A stretch of 64,000 nt of DNA from CAYZMS01 sp964479625 (GCA_964479625.1 CAYZMS010000014.1:1-64000); one strand, 5' to 3'. Counted from the stretch's first letter, positions 51,022-60,362 are shown. Notes: generated from the letters alone by a model not told the origin. Program-made: numbers and translations.

Positions 51022-51636
51022 TTACCAGTCTTCCCAGTCGTTGCCCCAGTTATCTACATCGGTAAAACCGCCGATGCGGAAGGTAATGGTACCTACGGGG
51101 CTATTAAAGCTTTGATTATCTAGGTCTAGGAAGTCATCTACTCCGGAGACCAGGCGATAGCCTCCGGTTCCGGCGATACGAAACCAATCGAAAATATTGA
51201 TCTCGAATCCGATCTCAGGAGTTACGACAAAAACGTTGTCATTACCTGCCTGTGGGCCGCTGCCCCGAGCTTTGGCTTTTCCCCAACCTACCCGCGCGCT
51301 GCCGTAAAAGTGCAGCAATTTATCTGTTTGTGGAGTTATGCCCAGCCAGAAACCACCGTGTTTAAGTTCGAGGTCGTATTCTGCAACACCGAAACGGTAG
51401 TCATCCAGTTTGGAAGTAAGGCCGTAGCCTCCCAGGAAAAAATCGTTCAGCACCAGGGCTCCACCACCACCGGTATTGATCACTGTTTCATCGGCTATGG
51501 AACTAAACTCTACAAAGGGCCCGCCAAAAGCGCCTACCACATCAATATCGTTAAATAAGGTTTCCGTTTGTCCCCAGCCGAGGAGGGTACAGCTACTAAA
51601 AAAACTGAAAAGCAGGATTTTTTTCATAAAGCACAT
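51022..51636 (-). CDS. Outer-membrane beta-barrel-like protein of unknown function
   Basis: 204 residues with a signal peptide ending about residue 22 (LLGWGQ). The mature part consists of glycine- and aromatic-rich amphipathic strands (GGYGLTSKLDDYRFG, LELKHGGFWLGITPQ) and ends in WGNDWEDW, not in the usual terminal phenylalanine. It resembles small outer-membrane barrels, but a periplasmic beta protein is possible. It is divergent from the thioredoxin gene, sharing the intergenic palindrome. Confidence 0.65.
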   Translation of the reverse strand: MCFMKKILLFSFFSSCTLLGWGQTETLFNDIDVVGAFGGPFVEFSSIADETVINTGGGGALVLNDFFLGGYGLTSKLDDYRFGVAEYDLELKHGGFWLGITPQTDKLLHFYGSARVGWGKAKARGSGPQAGNDNVFVVTPEIGFEINIFDWFRIAGTGGYRLVSGVDDFLDLDNQSFNSPVGTITFRIGGFTDVDNWGNDWEDW

Positions 51637-51689
51637 TTTTTCAATTGTAAAAGTAAAGGGGCTTCACTACCCACAGATTCTGTTTTTTT

Positions 51690-51705
51690 GGTGATAATAT
51701 TCACC
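51690..51705. promoter_or_regulatory. Palindromic Crp/Fnr-type site candidate between the outer-membrane and thioredoxin genes
   Basis: GGTGA-TAATAT-TCACC, perfectly symmetric in its 5-bp arms. Read with a 4-bp spacer it is TGAT-AATA-TTCA, one base off the symmetric Fnr-like half-site. It lies in the divergent promoter region and resembles the boxes at 55502 and 61979. Confidence 0.45.
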
Positions 51706-51793
51706 GAACAAATGTGAAACCCTTTCGAATTTTAGGATGTAATTAATAGACTAAGACCCCCATTTACTCGCTTGAAATTTAGAACGAAATTAT

Positions 51794-52573
51794 ATGGACT
51801 TTCAAAAAGCTGTTATTGAACGCAGTTTCGATTTACCCGTTGTAGTAGACTTTTGGGCAGCCTGGTGTAATCCCTGCCGGGTTTTAGGGCCGGTGATCGA
51901 ACAACTGGCGGAAGAACAGGCAGGGCGCTGGGAATTGGTAAAGGTCAATACCGAAGAACAACAAGCTATCGCAGCTCAATACGGTATTCGAAGTATTCCA
52001 AATGTGAAATTGTTTCACAAAGGAGAGGTGATCGCCGAATTTGCCGGTGCTTTGCCTCGTACTCAGATCCTGCAGTGGCTGGATGAACAATTACCCGACG
52101 ATCGAAAGATCGCATTGCAGGCACTTAAAGAACGCTGGGAACAAGGTACGGCCGACCCCGAGGAAATAGAGACCTTCGCAGATCATAATGCTGATCTGCC
52201 AGAGGCTAGGCAATTACTTGCCAGAACTATCTTGTTTTCCAAGCCGGAACGCGCCCTTGCGCTGCTTCCCCAACTGCAGCCCAATGAAAAAGGCTACGAG
52301 GAGAACGAAGACCTAAAGGTGCTGGCTGAGTTGATGAAGAGCCAACCCGAAACTGATCAGGCTGCGGGAAAAGCACTCCTTGAGGCAAAGCAGGCGCTGC
52401 AGGCGGGTAATGTTGAAACGGCCATCAAACAACTGATCGAAGCTACCGGGCAAGACAAGTCTTATCTTGATGACTTGCCGAGGCGGTCAGCCATTGCTCT
52501 TTTTCGAATCCTGGGATCCGGGCATGTCCTGACCAAAGCCTATCGCTGGAAATTTGATATGGCCTTGTACTAG
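51794..52573 (+). CDS. Thioredoxin-domain protein with TPR-like C-terminal half (YbbN/CnoX-like)
   Basis: 259 residues. Residues 1-100 are a thioredoxin fold with active site WCNPC (cysteines 25 and 28), in place of the usual CGPC, and the cis-proline in RSIPNVKLF. The C-terminal 150 residues are helical and TPR-like (ADLPEARQLLARTILFSKPERALALL). This is the layout of YbbN/CnoX, a chaperone-holdase that couples redox control to protein rescue; here both cysteines are kept. It is convergent with the response-regulator gene, and a hairpin lies between them. Confidence 0.9.
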   Translation: MDFQKAVIERSFDLPVVVDFWAAWCNPCRVLGPVIEQLAEEQAGRWELVKVNTEEQQAIAAQYGIRSIPNVKLFHKGEVIAEFAGALPRTQILQWLDEQLPDDRKIALQALKERWEQGTADPEEIETFADHNADLPEARQLLARTILFSKPERALALLPQLQPNEKGYEENEDLKVLAELMKSQPETDQAAGKALLEAKQALQAGNVETAIKQLIEATGQDKSYLDDLPRRSAIALFRILGSGHVLTKAYRWKFDMALY

Positions 52574-52575
52574 AG

Positions 52576-52595
52576 CGAAAGGCCACTGCCTTTCG
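52576..52595. terminator. Terminator between the thioredoxin and response-regulator genes
   Basis: CGAAAGGC (52576-52583) pairs with GCCTTTCG (52588-52595), extended by AGAG/CTCT with one bulge. It starts 3 bp after the thioredoxin stop and lies between convergent genes. Confidence 0.6.
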
Positions 52596-52598
52596 TCT

Positions 52599-53651
52599 CT
52601 ATCCCGGTAAATGCTGTAGCTTTTCCCGATTCTTAATGGTTATCAGGCCATCGGTAATATCAATGTAGCCGTCGTGTTTAAATTCGGTGAGCATTCGGAT
52701 CACGCTTTCCTTGGCAGTCCCTACAATGCGGGCAAGGTCATCGCGTAGAATGCTGATCTCATCCGTGTCTTCTTTTTCGCTAAGGAACAGAACGGCATCC
52801 GCAACGCGTTTTCGAACAGAGTTATAAGCCAACTGGAGTAACTGCTCCTCCTTATTGCTGACATTATTGGCCAGCATTCGGATCAGTTGGGAAGAAACAT
52901 CGCGATTACTGTACATTAGTTTTTGGAAGTCTTCCTTGGGAATGAGGCTGAGTTCACTTTCTTCCAGAGCAGCTGCAGATTCGGTGTAGGGATTATCCTT
53001 GATCAGGTCTACGTAGCCGATGAAGTCCCCGGCCTTGTATATGTCAATAATGTAATCCTTCCCATTTTCATTGGTTTTGTAAGTTTTGATCTTTCCGCTT
53101 TTTACAAAAAACAGATAACGGGGATAGTCCCCTTCATCGAAAAGGTTATCTCGTTTTTTAAAGACCTTGGTTTTGCGATCATTGGAGAGTTTCTGTAATT
53201 CCTCATAACCTTTGGCCTCATTGATAAAGGCACTTAGTCCCTCCTCTGTCTGGTCATATTGCTTGCGTAATTGATGGCTTTTTCGGAGGCGGATTTCAAT
53301 GACCGAAAGGAGTTCGTCCTTGTAAAAGGGCTTGGTCACATAGTCGTCAGCTCCCAGGTTCATACCGCGGCGGAAGTCTGATTTTTCAGCTTTTGCAGTT
53401 AAAAAAATGAAAGGAATAGCTGCAGTTTCCGGCTTTTTACTAAGGATGTTCAAAACCCCAAAGCCATCCAGCCGAGGCATCATGACATCGCAGAGAATGA
53501 GGTCTGGTTTATGTTCCAAAGCTAAATCGACGCCCACCTTTCCGTCTTCCGCTAACATGATTTCAAAACCACTTAATTCGAGGATCTCTTCCAGGTTCTC
53601 CCGTACTTCGAGGTTGTCCTCTATGACCAGAATCCTTTTAGTGTCTTCCAT
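52599..53651 (-). CDS. Hybrid response regulator: receiver domain fused to a Crp/Fnr-type DNA-binding module
   Basis: 350 residues. Residues 1-125 are a receiver domain with the phospho-acceptor Asp55 in LILCDVMMP. A helical linker leads to a cyclic-nucleotide-binding fold (about 160-270, RDNLFDEGDYPRYLFFVKSGKIKTYKT, then GDFIGYVDLI). The C-terminal winged helix (about 285-345, ILRDDLARIVGTAKESVIRMLTEFKHDGYIDI) is of Crp/Fnr type. Phosphorylation by the PAS kinase encoded 51 bp upstream probably switches DNA binding. The Crp-type boxes at 51690, 55502, 60213 and 61979 are natural candidate targets. Confidence 0.92.
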   Translation of the reverse strand: MEDTKRILVIEDNLEVRENLEEILELSGFEIMLAEDGKVGVDLALEHKPDLILCDVMMPRLDGFGVLNILSKKPETAAIPFIFLTAKAEKSDFRRGMNLGADDYVTKPFYKDELLSVIEIRLRKSHQLRKQYDQTEEGLSAFINEAKGYEELQKLSNDRKTKVFKKRDNLFDEGDYPRYLFFVKSGKIKTYKTNENGKDYIIDIYKAGDFIGYVDLIKDNPYTESAAALEESELSLIPKEDFQKLMYSNRDVSSQLIRMLANNVSNKEEQLLQLAYNSVRKRVADAVLFLSEKEDTDEISILRDDLARIVGTAKESVIRMLTEFKHDGYIDITDGLITIKNREKLQHLPG

Positions 53652-53702
53652 CTATTTTGCTTGTTTATAGTTGTGATAATCGTCGGCCCGAGTGGCCAAA
53701 AC

Positions 53703-55382
53703 TTAATTTTTACTGGGGTTTAATGGTAACTGGACATGGAAAGTAGTGCCTTTATTCAATTTACTTTCGAAGGATATAGCCCCGTCCAGCATTTCGACAT
53801 ACCTTTTTACAATATTTAGTCCAAGCCCTGTCCCCTGAATGTTTTCGACATTGTGCGCCCGGAAAAACCGAGTAAATAAGTGTTGTTGTTCCTCTTCGGG
53901 AATTCCGATACCCTGATCGGCTACAATCAAGTTAAACGTTTCTCCTTCAATTTGGATCGAACAATCAACGGGCTGATCCGGCCCGGAATATTTGAGGGCG
54001 TTGGACAACAGATTGTACACGATATTTTTTAGGAACTTCTTGTCCAGATAGACCTGGGTTTCGGGCGGAACACCTGAATAATTGATCTTCTGCCCGGGTT
54101 TGAGCATGCCTTCCAGGTCTTCTAAAATGCTTTTACAAAAGGAATCCAGGAAAAAATTATGGGGGTCGGGAGCGATTTTACCTTCTTCCAGCCTGCTGAG
54201 CGAAAGAAAGTCGTTAAGAATACCCGTCAGATTAGCTACCGAAGACTTAATCCTTCCCGTATGCTTTTTCCGTTTTGGCTGCTGATCCTCCCTGTTGTAG
54301 GCTTCTATGAGGTCGGCAGAAGATAAAATAGCGGTAAGGGGGGTCCGAAACTCATGGGAGGCCATGGAAACAAAGCGCGACTTGAGTGTGCTAAGTTCTT
54401 TCTCTTTTTCGAAGGCTTTGCGTAATTCCTGTTGGTTCTTGAGCAGGGCTTCTTCTGCTGTTTTGCGCTCCTGAATTTCGTGTTTGAGTTGGCGGTTAAT
54501 ACTGAGTAACTGATTGACGGCATTGGCTAATTCTTCCGTTCTTTGTTCTACCCGTTGCTCCAATTGGGCGTTCATCTGTCGAATGCGGGTTTCCGCTGCG
54601 CGTTGTTCGGTAATATCTACCCCTGAGCAGATCATGGAGGTAGCTTGCCCTGCTTCATGCCGGATGACCGCATTACGCCAGGCGATGAGGCGTTCGCCCT
54701 TATTCTTGGATAGAATACAGTTTTCAAAGTATTCGTATTGAGCTGCATTGCTTAGCATCAGCTCCTGGAAAACGATCCGCGCTTCCCCCTGATCCCCTTT
54801 GGGTATAGCCAGTTCAAACCAGTTTTTTCCGATGACCTCCTCTTCCTGGAGCCCGAGGATTTCCAGGCCTCTTTGATTGATCAGGCTAATAGTTTGATCC
54901 TTTTCAATCACAATAATAATAGTATTGGCTACCTCCAGGTACCTTTGGGTGCGTTCCTTTTCTCGTTTAATGGCGAGTTGGTCCTCTTTCAGGCGGGTGA
55001 GATCATGAACAATGCCGGTGAAAATGATGCGGTCTTCCAGTCTTACCTCGCTAATACTGAGTAGAAAGGGAAAAATACTCCCATCTTTGCGAAGGCCATT
55101 GACCTCCCGGCCGATACCGATGATCTTGGCTTCGCCGGTGCGCAAGTAATTTCGGATGTAATTGTCGTGTTGCTCCTTGTGGGGAGGGGGTGCTAACAAA
55201 CGGATATTTTGACCGATCATTTCCTCAACGGCATACCCAAAAAGTTGTGCTGAAGCAGGGTTAGCCTGTTCAATAATGCCGGAATCATTGATGATAATAA
55301 TGCCGTCGGTGGCAGTTTCTATAATGGCCTGTAACCGGAGCGCGTCGTCTGTTCGGTTATTTTTCTTAATGGAACCTTCCAA
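53703..55382 (-). CDS. PAS-domain sensor histidine kinase
   Basis: 559 residues, no membrane segment, so probably cytoplasmic. Two PAS domains (about 18-130 and 145-260) are followed by a coiled coil, the HisKA phospho-acceptor motif MASHEFRTPL (histidine about 342), and a complete HATPase domain: NIVYNLLSNALKYS (N box), VADQGIGIP (G1) and GTGLGLNIVKRY (G2). PAS domains of this kind may sense redox state or a small ligand, but no heme or flavin motif is identifiable by eye. It forms an operon with the hybrid response regulator. Confidence 0.93.
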   Translation of the reverse strand: MEGSIKKNNRTDDALRLQAIIETATDGIIIINDSGIIEQANPASAQLFGYAVEEMIGQNIRLLAPPPHKEQHDNYIRNYLRTGEAKIIGIGREVNGLRKDGSIFPFLLSISEVRLEDRIIFTGIVHDLTRLKEDQLAIKREKERTQRYLEVANTIIIVIEKDQTISLINQRGLEILGLQEEEVIGKNWFELAIPKGDQGEARIVFQELMLSNAAQYEYFENCILSKNKGERLIAWRNAVIRHEAGQATSMICSGVDITEQRAAETRIRQMNAQLEQRVEQRTEELANAVNQLLSINRQLKHEIQERKTAEEALLKNQQELRKAFEKEKELSTLKSRFVSMASHEFRTPLTAILSSADLIEAYNREDQQPKRKKHTGRIKSSVANLTGILNDFLSLSRLEEGKIAPDPHNFFLDSFCKSILEDLEGMLKPGQKINYSGVPPETQVYLDKKFLKNIVYNLLSNALKYSGPDQPVDCSIQIEGETFNLIVADQGIGIPEEEQQHLFTRFFRAHNVENIQGTGLGLNIVKRYVEMLDGAISFESKLNKGTTFHVQLPLNPSKN

Positions 55383-55501
55383 AACGCAGTTTTTTCGAAA
55401 AATTAATGCCGACCACCGGTTTGTTGATTACTCCCTGGTGGGCTCTGGCTTAATGATTTTATGAAATTAAGAACAATCTTTTAAACCTCATTGTAGAGGA
55501 A

Positions 55502-55513
55502 TGACAATTGTCA
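55502..55513. promoter_or_regulatory. Perfect Crp/Fnr-type palindrome between the kinase and stress-protein operons
   Basis: TGAC-AATT-GTCA is a perfect 12-bp palindrome with the 4-bp spacer of Fnr-like sites. It lies in the divergent region, and a TAAATCTG element (one mismatch to TAnnTTTG) lies at 55553-55560 toward the stress-protein genes. Confidence 0.6.
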
Positions 55514-55638
55514 CCTTTCGCAGCCTGAAAATCGCTCATCTTGCAGATATGATAAATCTGGGCCGAAATGGCCTAGGGTGATTCCTTTTGTAAAAAGGCA
55601 AAAACCTGGCCCGAGATAAAGGGCAGAGAACAATTACC

Positions 55639-56745
55639 ATGACGTTAAACGAACATCAACAATTCAAAAAAGGACAATTTGAACTTCTGGGCATTGGGGC
55701 CGCGAAGGATTGCGAGTTGATGGACAATCTCAGGGCAGCTATGCGTCAATCCGGTATTGATGTCCCTGTTAAAGAGGTAAACAAGATCGAAAACTTGCTA
55801 CAATACGGGATAAGCGGCATACCCGCCCTGTTGTTCGACAAAGAGATCCTCTTTCAAAAGTATGTCCCCAGTGTAAATGAACTGAGCGTTCTTTTGCGCT
55901 TACTTTTCAAGAAGGAAAAGCAATTACAGCCGGTCAAACGGATCCTGGTGCCTACTGATTTTTCGGATACAGCTCGTAATGCCTTTCGTTACGCCTTATC
56001 TCTTGCAAACGTGTGGGGAGCAGATATCGATCTGGTCCATGTCCTGCGACCGGCGGTTGATGTCGGGGTGTTGGCTGGAGGAGGCCAGGAGCCAAGCCAG
56101 ACTCCTCGTCGCAAAATGGATCTTTTATTCGAAGAAGCGTTCGAAGCTGGTATAGAATCCAGCAGGATTAAAGTCAATCGTTTATTGGTCAATGGGCAGG
56201 TGGGGGAGGAGATCAGGAAACTGATCCATTCTCAGTCGGTTGACCTTGTCATCATGGGTACTACCGGTGAATCCGGGATGTTAGGTAAGTGGTTGGGCAG
56301 CACTTCCACGGAAGTAGCCCGAAAAGCCAACTGTCCCGTTCTATTGGTGCCGGGTCTCCTCCAATTCAGCCCTTACAAACAAGTGGTCTATGCTTTTGAC
56401 GGGCAATTACAAGACCTTAAGTGCCTCCAGCAAGGGGTGGAACTGGTCGAAGGGTTTAAGCCAGGTTTTCACCTGGCCCAGGTCGAGAAGCAGGGTAGCA
56501 CTTACCATCTGGTTCAAAAAAGAATGAACCTCAGCGGTGTATCACAGCTTAACGAGCTATTTTTTAATACCATTCAATCTCCTGATGTGCTTAGCGGGTT
56601 GAGCGCCTATGTGGATCAGTCAGATGCTGACCTTCTGGTGTTTTCCACCTGGCGTAGATCAGTCCTGGAGGATCTTTTCCATCGTAGTGTGACCCGTAAG
56701 ATGATCCTTCGAGCGACCATTCCCATCCTGGTTTTACACTATTAG
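55639..56745 (+). CDS. Universal stress protein with N-terminal degenerate thioredoxin-like domain
   Basis: 368 residues. Residues 1-90 resemble the thioredoxin_3 small-redox fold: FELLGIGAAKDCELMDNLRAAM, then YGISGIPALLFDKEI with the cis-proline. The first cysteine of the usual CxxC is replaced by alanine, so only one cysteine remains. Two UspA-type domains follow. The first starts VKRILVPTDFSDTARNAFRYAL and has GTTGESGMLGKWLGSTS (ATP-binding signature); the second is degenerate. It probably acts in stress survival or dormancy. It is followed 33 bp later by a second UspA gene. Confidence 0.9.
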   Translation: MTLNEHQQFKKGQFELLGIGAAKDCELMDNLRAAMRQSGIDVPVKEVNKIENLLQYGISGIPALLFDKEILFQKYVPSVNELSVLLRLLFKKEKQLQPVKRILVPTDFSDTARNAFRYALSLANVWGADIDLVHVLRPAVDVGVLAGGGQEPSQTPRRKMDLLFEEAFEAGIESSRIKVNRLLVNGQVGEEIRKLIHSQSVDLVIMGTTGESGMLGKWLGSTSTEVARKANCPVLLVPGLLQFSPYKQVVYAFDGQLQDLKCLQQGVELVEGFKPGFHLAQVEKQGSTYHLVQKRMNLSGVSQLNELFFNTIQSPDVLSGLSAYVDQSDADLLVFSTWRRSVLEDLFHRSVTRKMILRATIPILVLHY

Positions 56746-56778
56746 GCAAAGAATCCGAAATTTTGGTATTATTGAACT

Positions 56779-57585
56779 ATGAAGCAAATTCTGGTTCCAA
56801 CGGATTTTTCTGATGATGCCCATGCGGCCCTACAATATGCTCTGATCGTGGCCCAGCGCACAGGAGCAAAGGTGCGTCTGATGCATGCCTATGATGTGGT
56901 TAGCTCCACCGGTTTATTTCCGCAATCCCAGGCATTACTGCAGCAGAAGGTTCGAAAATACCTGAGTGAAGAATGGGAGCGATTAGACCCAGTGCTGCGG
57001 GAAGGCGTAAAGGTGCAAAATGAAGTTTTTCAGGGAGCGGTCCTGCCCGCGATAAAGGAAGCAATGGATGCAACTGATCTCCTGGTAATGGGGTTTCGCG
57101 GGGCTTCCGGGCTAAAACGGATTTTTGAGGGCAGTACAACAAATCAAGTCATCCAGGCGGGACTCGGCCCTTTACTGGTGGTGCAGGACGAGTATTTTTA
57201 TTTACCCATTCGACGAATTGCCTTTGCCCTGGACGGGGAGGTTACCGATTACACACGCATTGCTCAGCCTGTTCGGGCTCTTGCCCGTGCTTTTAATGCA
57301 AGCATCCAGTTTTTCCACCTCGATAAAGGTCGGGAGGTTTCCCCTCGCTTAAGATCTGACCTCGATAATTTTTTCAGAGATGTTTCGCATTCCATTCAAA
57401 TAGAATGGGCGCCCGGGAAAATTCCCAATAATATCAACGAATTTGTCGAAGAAGAACAAGCAGACCTTTTGGTTTTAGTCCACCGCAATAATCAGTACCA
57501 ATGGTTGCAGGACTTTTTCCAGCGCTCTATAGCCTCTCAGGAGCTTTTCACTTCAGAAGTTCCCTTGCTGATATTGCAGGCGTAG
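56779..57585 (+). CDS. Universal stress protein (two UspA domains)
   Basis: 268 residues made of two tandem UspA domains. The first starts MKQILVPTDFSDDAHAALQYAL and has an ATP-site-like GFRGASGLKRIFEGSTTNQV. The second (about 150-268) lacks a clear G-x2-G-x9-G signature and is probably structural. It is the second gene of the unit begun at 55639, next to a sensor kinase pair and CBS-domain genes, a context that suggests a stress or low-oxygen response. Confidence 0.9.
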   Translation: MKQILVPTDFSDDAHAALQYALIVAQRTGAKVRLMHAYDVVSSTGLFPQSQALLQQKVRKYLSEEWERLDPVLREGVKVQNEVFQGAVLPAIKEAMDATDLLVMGFRGASGLKRIFEGSTTNQVIQAGLGPLLVVQDEYFYLPIRRIAFALDGEVTDYTRIAQPVRALARAFNASIQFFHLDKGREVSPRLRSDLDNFFRDVSHSIQIEWAPGKIPNNINEFVEEEQADLLVLVHRNNQYQWLQDFFQRSIASQELFTSEVPLLILQA

Positions 57586-57595
57586 CAATGATTGC

Positions 57596-57624
57596 AGTAG
57601 GGCCGCCTGGCCTGCGACCCTACT
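57596..57624. terminator. Hairpin between the stress-protein and S9 peptidase genes
   Basis: AGTAGGG (57596-57602) pairs with CCCTACT (57618-57624), with a GC-rich interior. It lies 10 bp after the stress-protein stop and 8 bp before the S9 stop, between convergent genes. Confidence 0.6.
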
Positions 57625-57631
57625 ACAACAA

Positions 57632-60061
57632 CTATGGTTGTGCTTTACCTGCCCGTTTTACGTATTTATCCAACCATTGATCCATTTCCCAAAGGCAGTG
57701 CAGTATGGACTGACTTGCCTGGTATCCATGACTTTCGTGCGGTAGCATCACAAGACGCGCCTTTCCACCCAGGCCATTAATAGCTGCATACATACGCTCG
57801 CTTTGGAGAGGGAAAGTGCCGCTATTATTGTCGGCAATGCCGTGGATCATCAGCAGTGGCTCATTGATTTTATCGGCATGCATAAAAGGTGACATGGTGT
57901 AATAGATATCGGGATCGTCCCAATAGGTGCGCTCCTCACGCTGGAAACCAAAGGGGGTAAGCGTTCTGTTGTAAGCCCCGGAACGCGCAACACCAGCTGC
58001 AAAAAGATCGGAATGAGCCAGGAGGTTAGCAGTCATAAAGGCGCCATAGGAGTGCCCTCCTATGGCGATCCGTTGGGGGTCAGCTATCCCTTTTTCCTCT
58101 AGTACCTGAATAGCAGCTTCGGCGTTTGCGACCAACTGTTCTCGAAAGGTATCATTGGGTTCCTGTTCTCCTTCTCCTACTACCGGCATGGAAACATTAT
58201 TAAAAATAGCGTAGCCTTGTGTCACCCAGTAAATGGGGGAACCCCAATTCAGGCGAACAAACCGGTGAGGGGACCCGCTGACCTGCCCGGCATTCGATTT
58301 GCTTTTGAATTCCCGGGGGTAAGCCCACATGAAAACCGGCAGCCTGCCGTCTTTTTTGGGATCGTATCCGGCGGGAAGTATTAACTCTCCCTGCAGGTCG
58401 ACCCCATCGGCTCGTTTGAAATGGACGATCTCCCTTTGAATCCCATCTAATCCCGGATAGGGGTTTTCGAAGGTGGTAAGGGGTTCGATCGAATTTTTCT
58501 TGAAATTGCGCAGGAAAAAGTTTTGAGGCTCCTCCTTGGATTCCCGGGCGGTAATGAAATCTCCCTTTGAAACATCCAGTAGTTCTACCATGTATTCATA
58601 GTAGGGTGCTTCAGACCGCCAAAGCTCTTTGGTCTCCCACGTTTTAAGGTCGTATTCCCGCAGAAAGGGACGATCGCCTTCCGGAGAAGCTCCCGCACCA
58701 CTCAGGTACAATTTTGAACCCTGGGCATTCGTCAATAGAAGTTCATATCCATTGGGTTTTTCCTCCCGCAAAAAATCCCCGGGATCGTTGTATCGGTCAC
58801 TATAGGACCCTTCGAATAAAAGGGCTACGACTGATGGATTTTTTGGAGCGAACCGGCTGGTTTTATATTGGCGGCTCGACCACCAACGCTCCTGAACAAT
58901 GGCGAGGTCTTCATTGGCCCAGTCTATTCCGGCAAAGCGATAATCCAGTGCAGGACCCTTCCCGGGCTTCCCGTCAAAAGGAGCGGGTAGCATGAATAAT
59001 TGATCGCGCTTTTCGACTTCAACACTGGGGTCTCCACCATCAAGAGCCTCCGTCCAGTAGAGGGTAGCAGGCTGATCTGCGCGCCAGTTCATACTTCTGG
59101 GGCCGGCGGGTACGGCATCAAACCCTTGGGGTAGTTGTTCGATCAATGGGATCGAAGCAATAGTTTTGATGAGCTCCCCATTGGCATCCACGACCTGGTA
59201 ATCAGTGGGGAAGCGGTAGTAAGGAACCAAATAGGAAAACGGTTTTTTTATCGTACTTAGAAGTACATAATTCCCGTCTGGAGATGCAGTGAACGATCGA
59301 ATGATCCCCAAATCGCTAAAATCGGATATGCTCTTGTTTTCCACATTAATTTTTACGAGCAGCCCGGAGGTGTAATATTCGAACACTTCTTCATCGTAGG
59401 GATTTTTCAACAAATCCTGATAAGTTCGAAGCGTGGTTTTTTCACCGGCGGATTCTTGTACCACTGGTCCCTTGGGTGCGTTTGGTGGACTTGGGGCATC
59501 TCCCCTTGTCTGGTTAACTACCCTAGCGATCAAGTGCATATTGTCTGGCATCCAGATAAAGGGAGTACCGCCGAGTGCGTCGTTCACGATTGGTTGGGTA
59601 AGGGCCCGGGCGCTTTTGGTACCCACTTCTGCTACCCAGAGGCTGATGCCCTCCCGACTGGTCAGTGTAAAGGCCAGGCGTTCTCCGTTAGGGGACCATC
59701 GTACATTTTCAATACGGGCCACATCCGGCAAGCCCAGAACAGGGCTGGTCTCTCCAGATTCAATATGCTTAAGTATCAGCCCCATGTAATTGCTGCTTCG
59801 GCTAGGACCATTATTGCGTGGGTTCATGCGAAGGCCGGCAAGCCGTAATTCAGGCTGAGCTAATTCGGATATATCCGGGTAACCGTTGCGTTCCATCAAG
59901 ACCATCCACTCACCGGTAGGGCTCAGACTGACAGCCGGAGGGAGCGGGGCATTGACCAGTTCTTCAATCTCCTCGGGTGGGCTTTGATAGGTTATGTCGG
60001 TTTGACCATTTGCTTTTACCAAAAAGCAAAAAAGAAAAAGGGAAAGGATAAATGACTTCAT
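57632..60061 (-). CDS. S9-family (prolyl oligopeptidase-like) serine peptidase, secreted
   Basis: 809 residues with a signal peptide (about 1-19). The N-terminal 530 residues form a beta-propeller (VRWSPNGERLAFT, SPDGNYVLLST). The C-terminal alpha/beta-hydrolase domain has the nucleophile in GGHSYGAFMTA, the aspartate in MIHGIADNN and the histidine in LPHESHGYQ. It resembles glutamyl/dipeptidyl-type S9 peptidases that act in the periplasm or outside. It lies between the stress-protein unit and the CBS genes, but no functional link is evident. Confidence 0.93.
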   Translation of the reverse strand: MKSFILSLFLFCFLVKANGQTDITYQSPPEEIEELVNAPLPPAVSLSPTGEWMVLMERNGYPDISELAQPELRLAGLRMNPRNNGPSRSSNYMGLILKHIESGETSPVLGLPDVARIENVRWSPNGERLAFTLTSREGISLWVAEVGTKSARALTQPIVNDALGGTPFIWMPDNMHLIARVVNQTRGDAPSPPNAPKGPVVQESAGEKTTLRTYQDLLKNPYDEEVFEYYTSGLLVKINVENKSISDFSDLGIIRSFTASPDGNYVLLSTIKKPFSYLVPYYRFPTDYQVVDANGELIKTIASIPLIEQLPQGFDAVPAGPRSMNWRADQPATLYWTEALDGGDPSVEVEKRDQLFMLPAPFDGKPGKGPALDYRFAGIDWANEDLAIVQERWWSSRQYKTSRFAPKNPSVVALLFEGSYSDRYNDPGDFLREEKPNGYELLLTNAQGSKLYLSGAGASPEGDRPFLREYDLKTWETKELWRSEAPYYEYMVELLDVSKGDFITARESKEEPQNFFLRNFKKNSIEPLTTFENPYPGLDGIQREIVHFKRADGVDLQGELILPAGYDPKKDGRLPVFMWAYPREFKSKSNAGQVSGSPHRFVRLNWGSPIYWVTQGYAIFNNVSMPVVGEGEQEPNDTFREQLVANAEAAIQVLEEKGIADPQRIAIGGHSYGAFMTANLLAHSDLFAAGVARSGAYNRTLTPFGFQREERTYWDDPDIYYTMSPFMHADKINEPLLMIHGIADNNSGTFPLQSERMYAAINGLGGKARLVMLPHESHGYQASQSILHCLWEMDQWLDKYVKRAGKAQP

Positions 60062-60212
60062 AGTACTAGCTATTTGGTGGTTGTGTAGAATGTATAATAC
60101 ACTACTTTATTGGATCTTCAGGCCCTTTTCGACAGACGACGGCCAGGCTGCCGCTTTTTGCTCTTAGTCGATTCATCTTGGATAGCAGAAAATGGCTGAC
60201 TCATACCCCCCC

Positions 60213-60224
60213 TGATAAAAGTCA
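60213..60224. promoter_or_regulatory. Weak Fnr-like site upstream of the CBS operon
   Basis: TGAT-AAAA-GTCA combines the two half-sites seen at 61979 (TGAT) and 55502 (GTCA) with a 4-bp spacer. It lies about 58 bp upstream of the promoter-like TAAGTTTG at 60271-60278. It also overlaps a hairpin arm, so its role is uncertain. Confidence 0.35.
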
Positions 60225-60270
60225 GCTTTTGGATTTGAGTTATCTCACCCCGATAGGATCATGTTTTTAT

Positions 60271-60278
60271 TAAGTTTG
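60271..60278 (+). promoter_or_regulatory. Promoter -7 element of the CBS operon
   Basis: TAAGTTTG matches TAnnTTTG and lies 85 bp before the ATG of the first CBS gene. No -33 TTG is visible, as is common for activator-dependent promoters. Confidence 0.4.
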
Positions 60279-60362
60279 AATAACAACCAAATTTAATCAT
60301 TCGGACTAGCGGAATAGAAGTTTTTACTGGATTTCGAGCCGTAACGTCAAAATTTTACACCT

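Larger units (their letters stand above)
60062..60362. other. Intergenic region upstream of S9 peptidase and CBS genes
   Basis: 300 bp without a gene. It holds GCTGACT/AGTCAGC (60195-60201 with 60220-60226) followed by TTTT, which could be a terminator of a short + strand transcript. The Fnr-like box lies inside that stem, and a promoter element TAAGTTTG at 60271-60278 points to the CBS genes. Confidence 0.45.
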
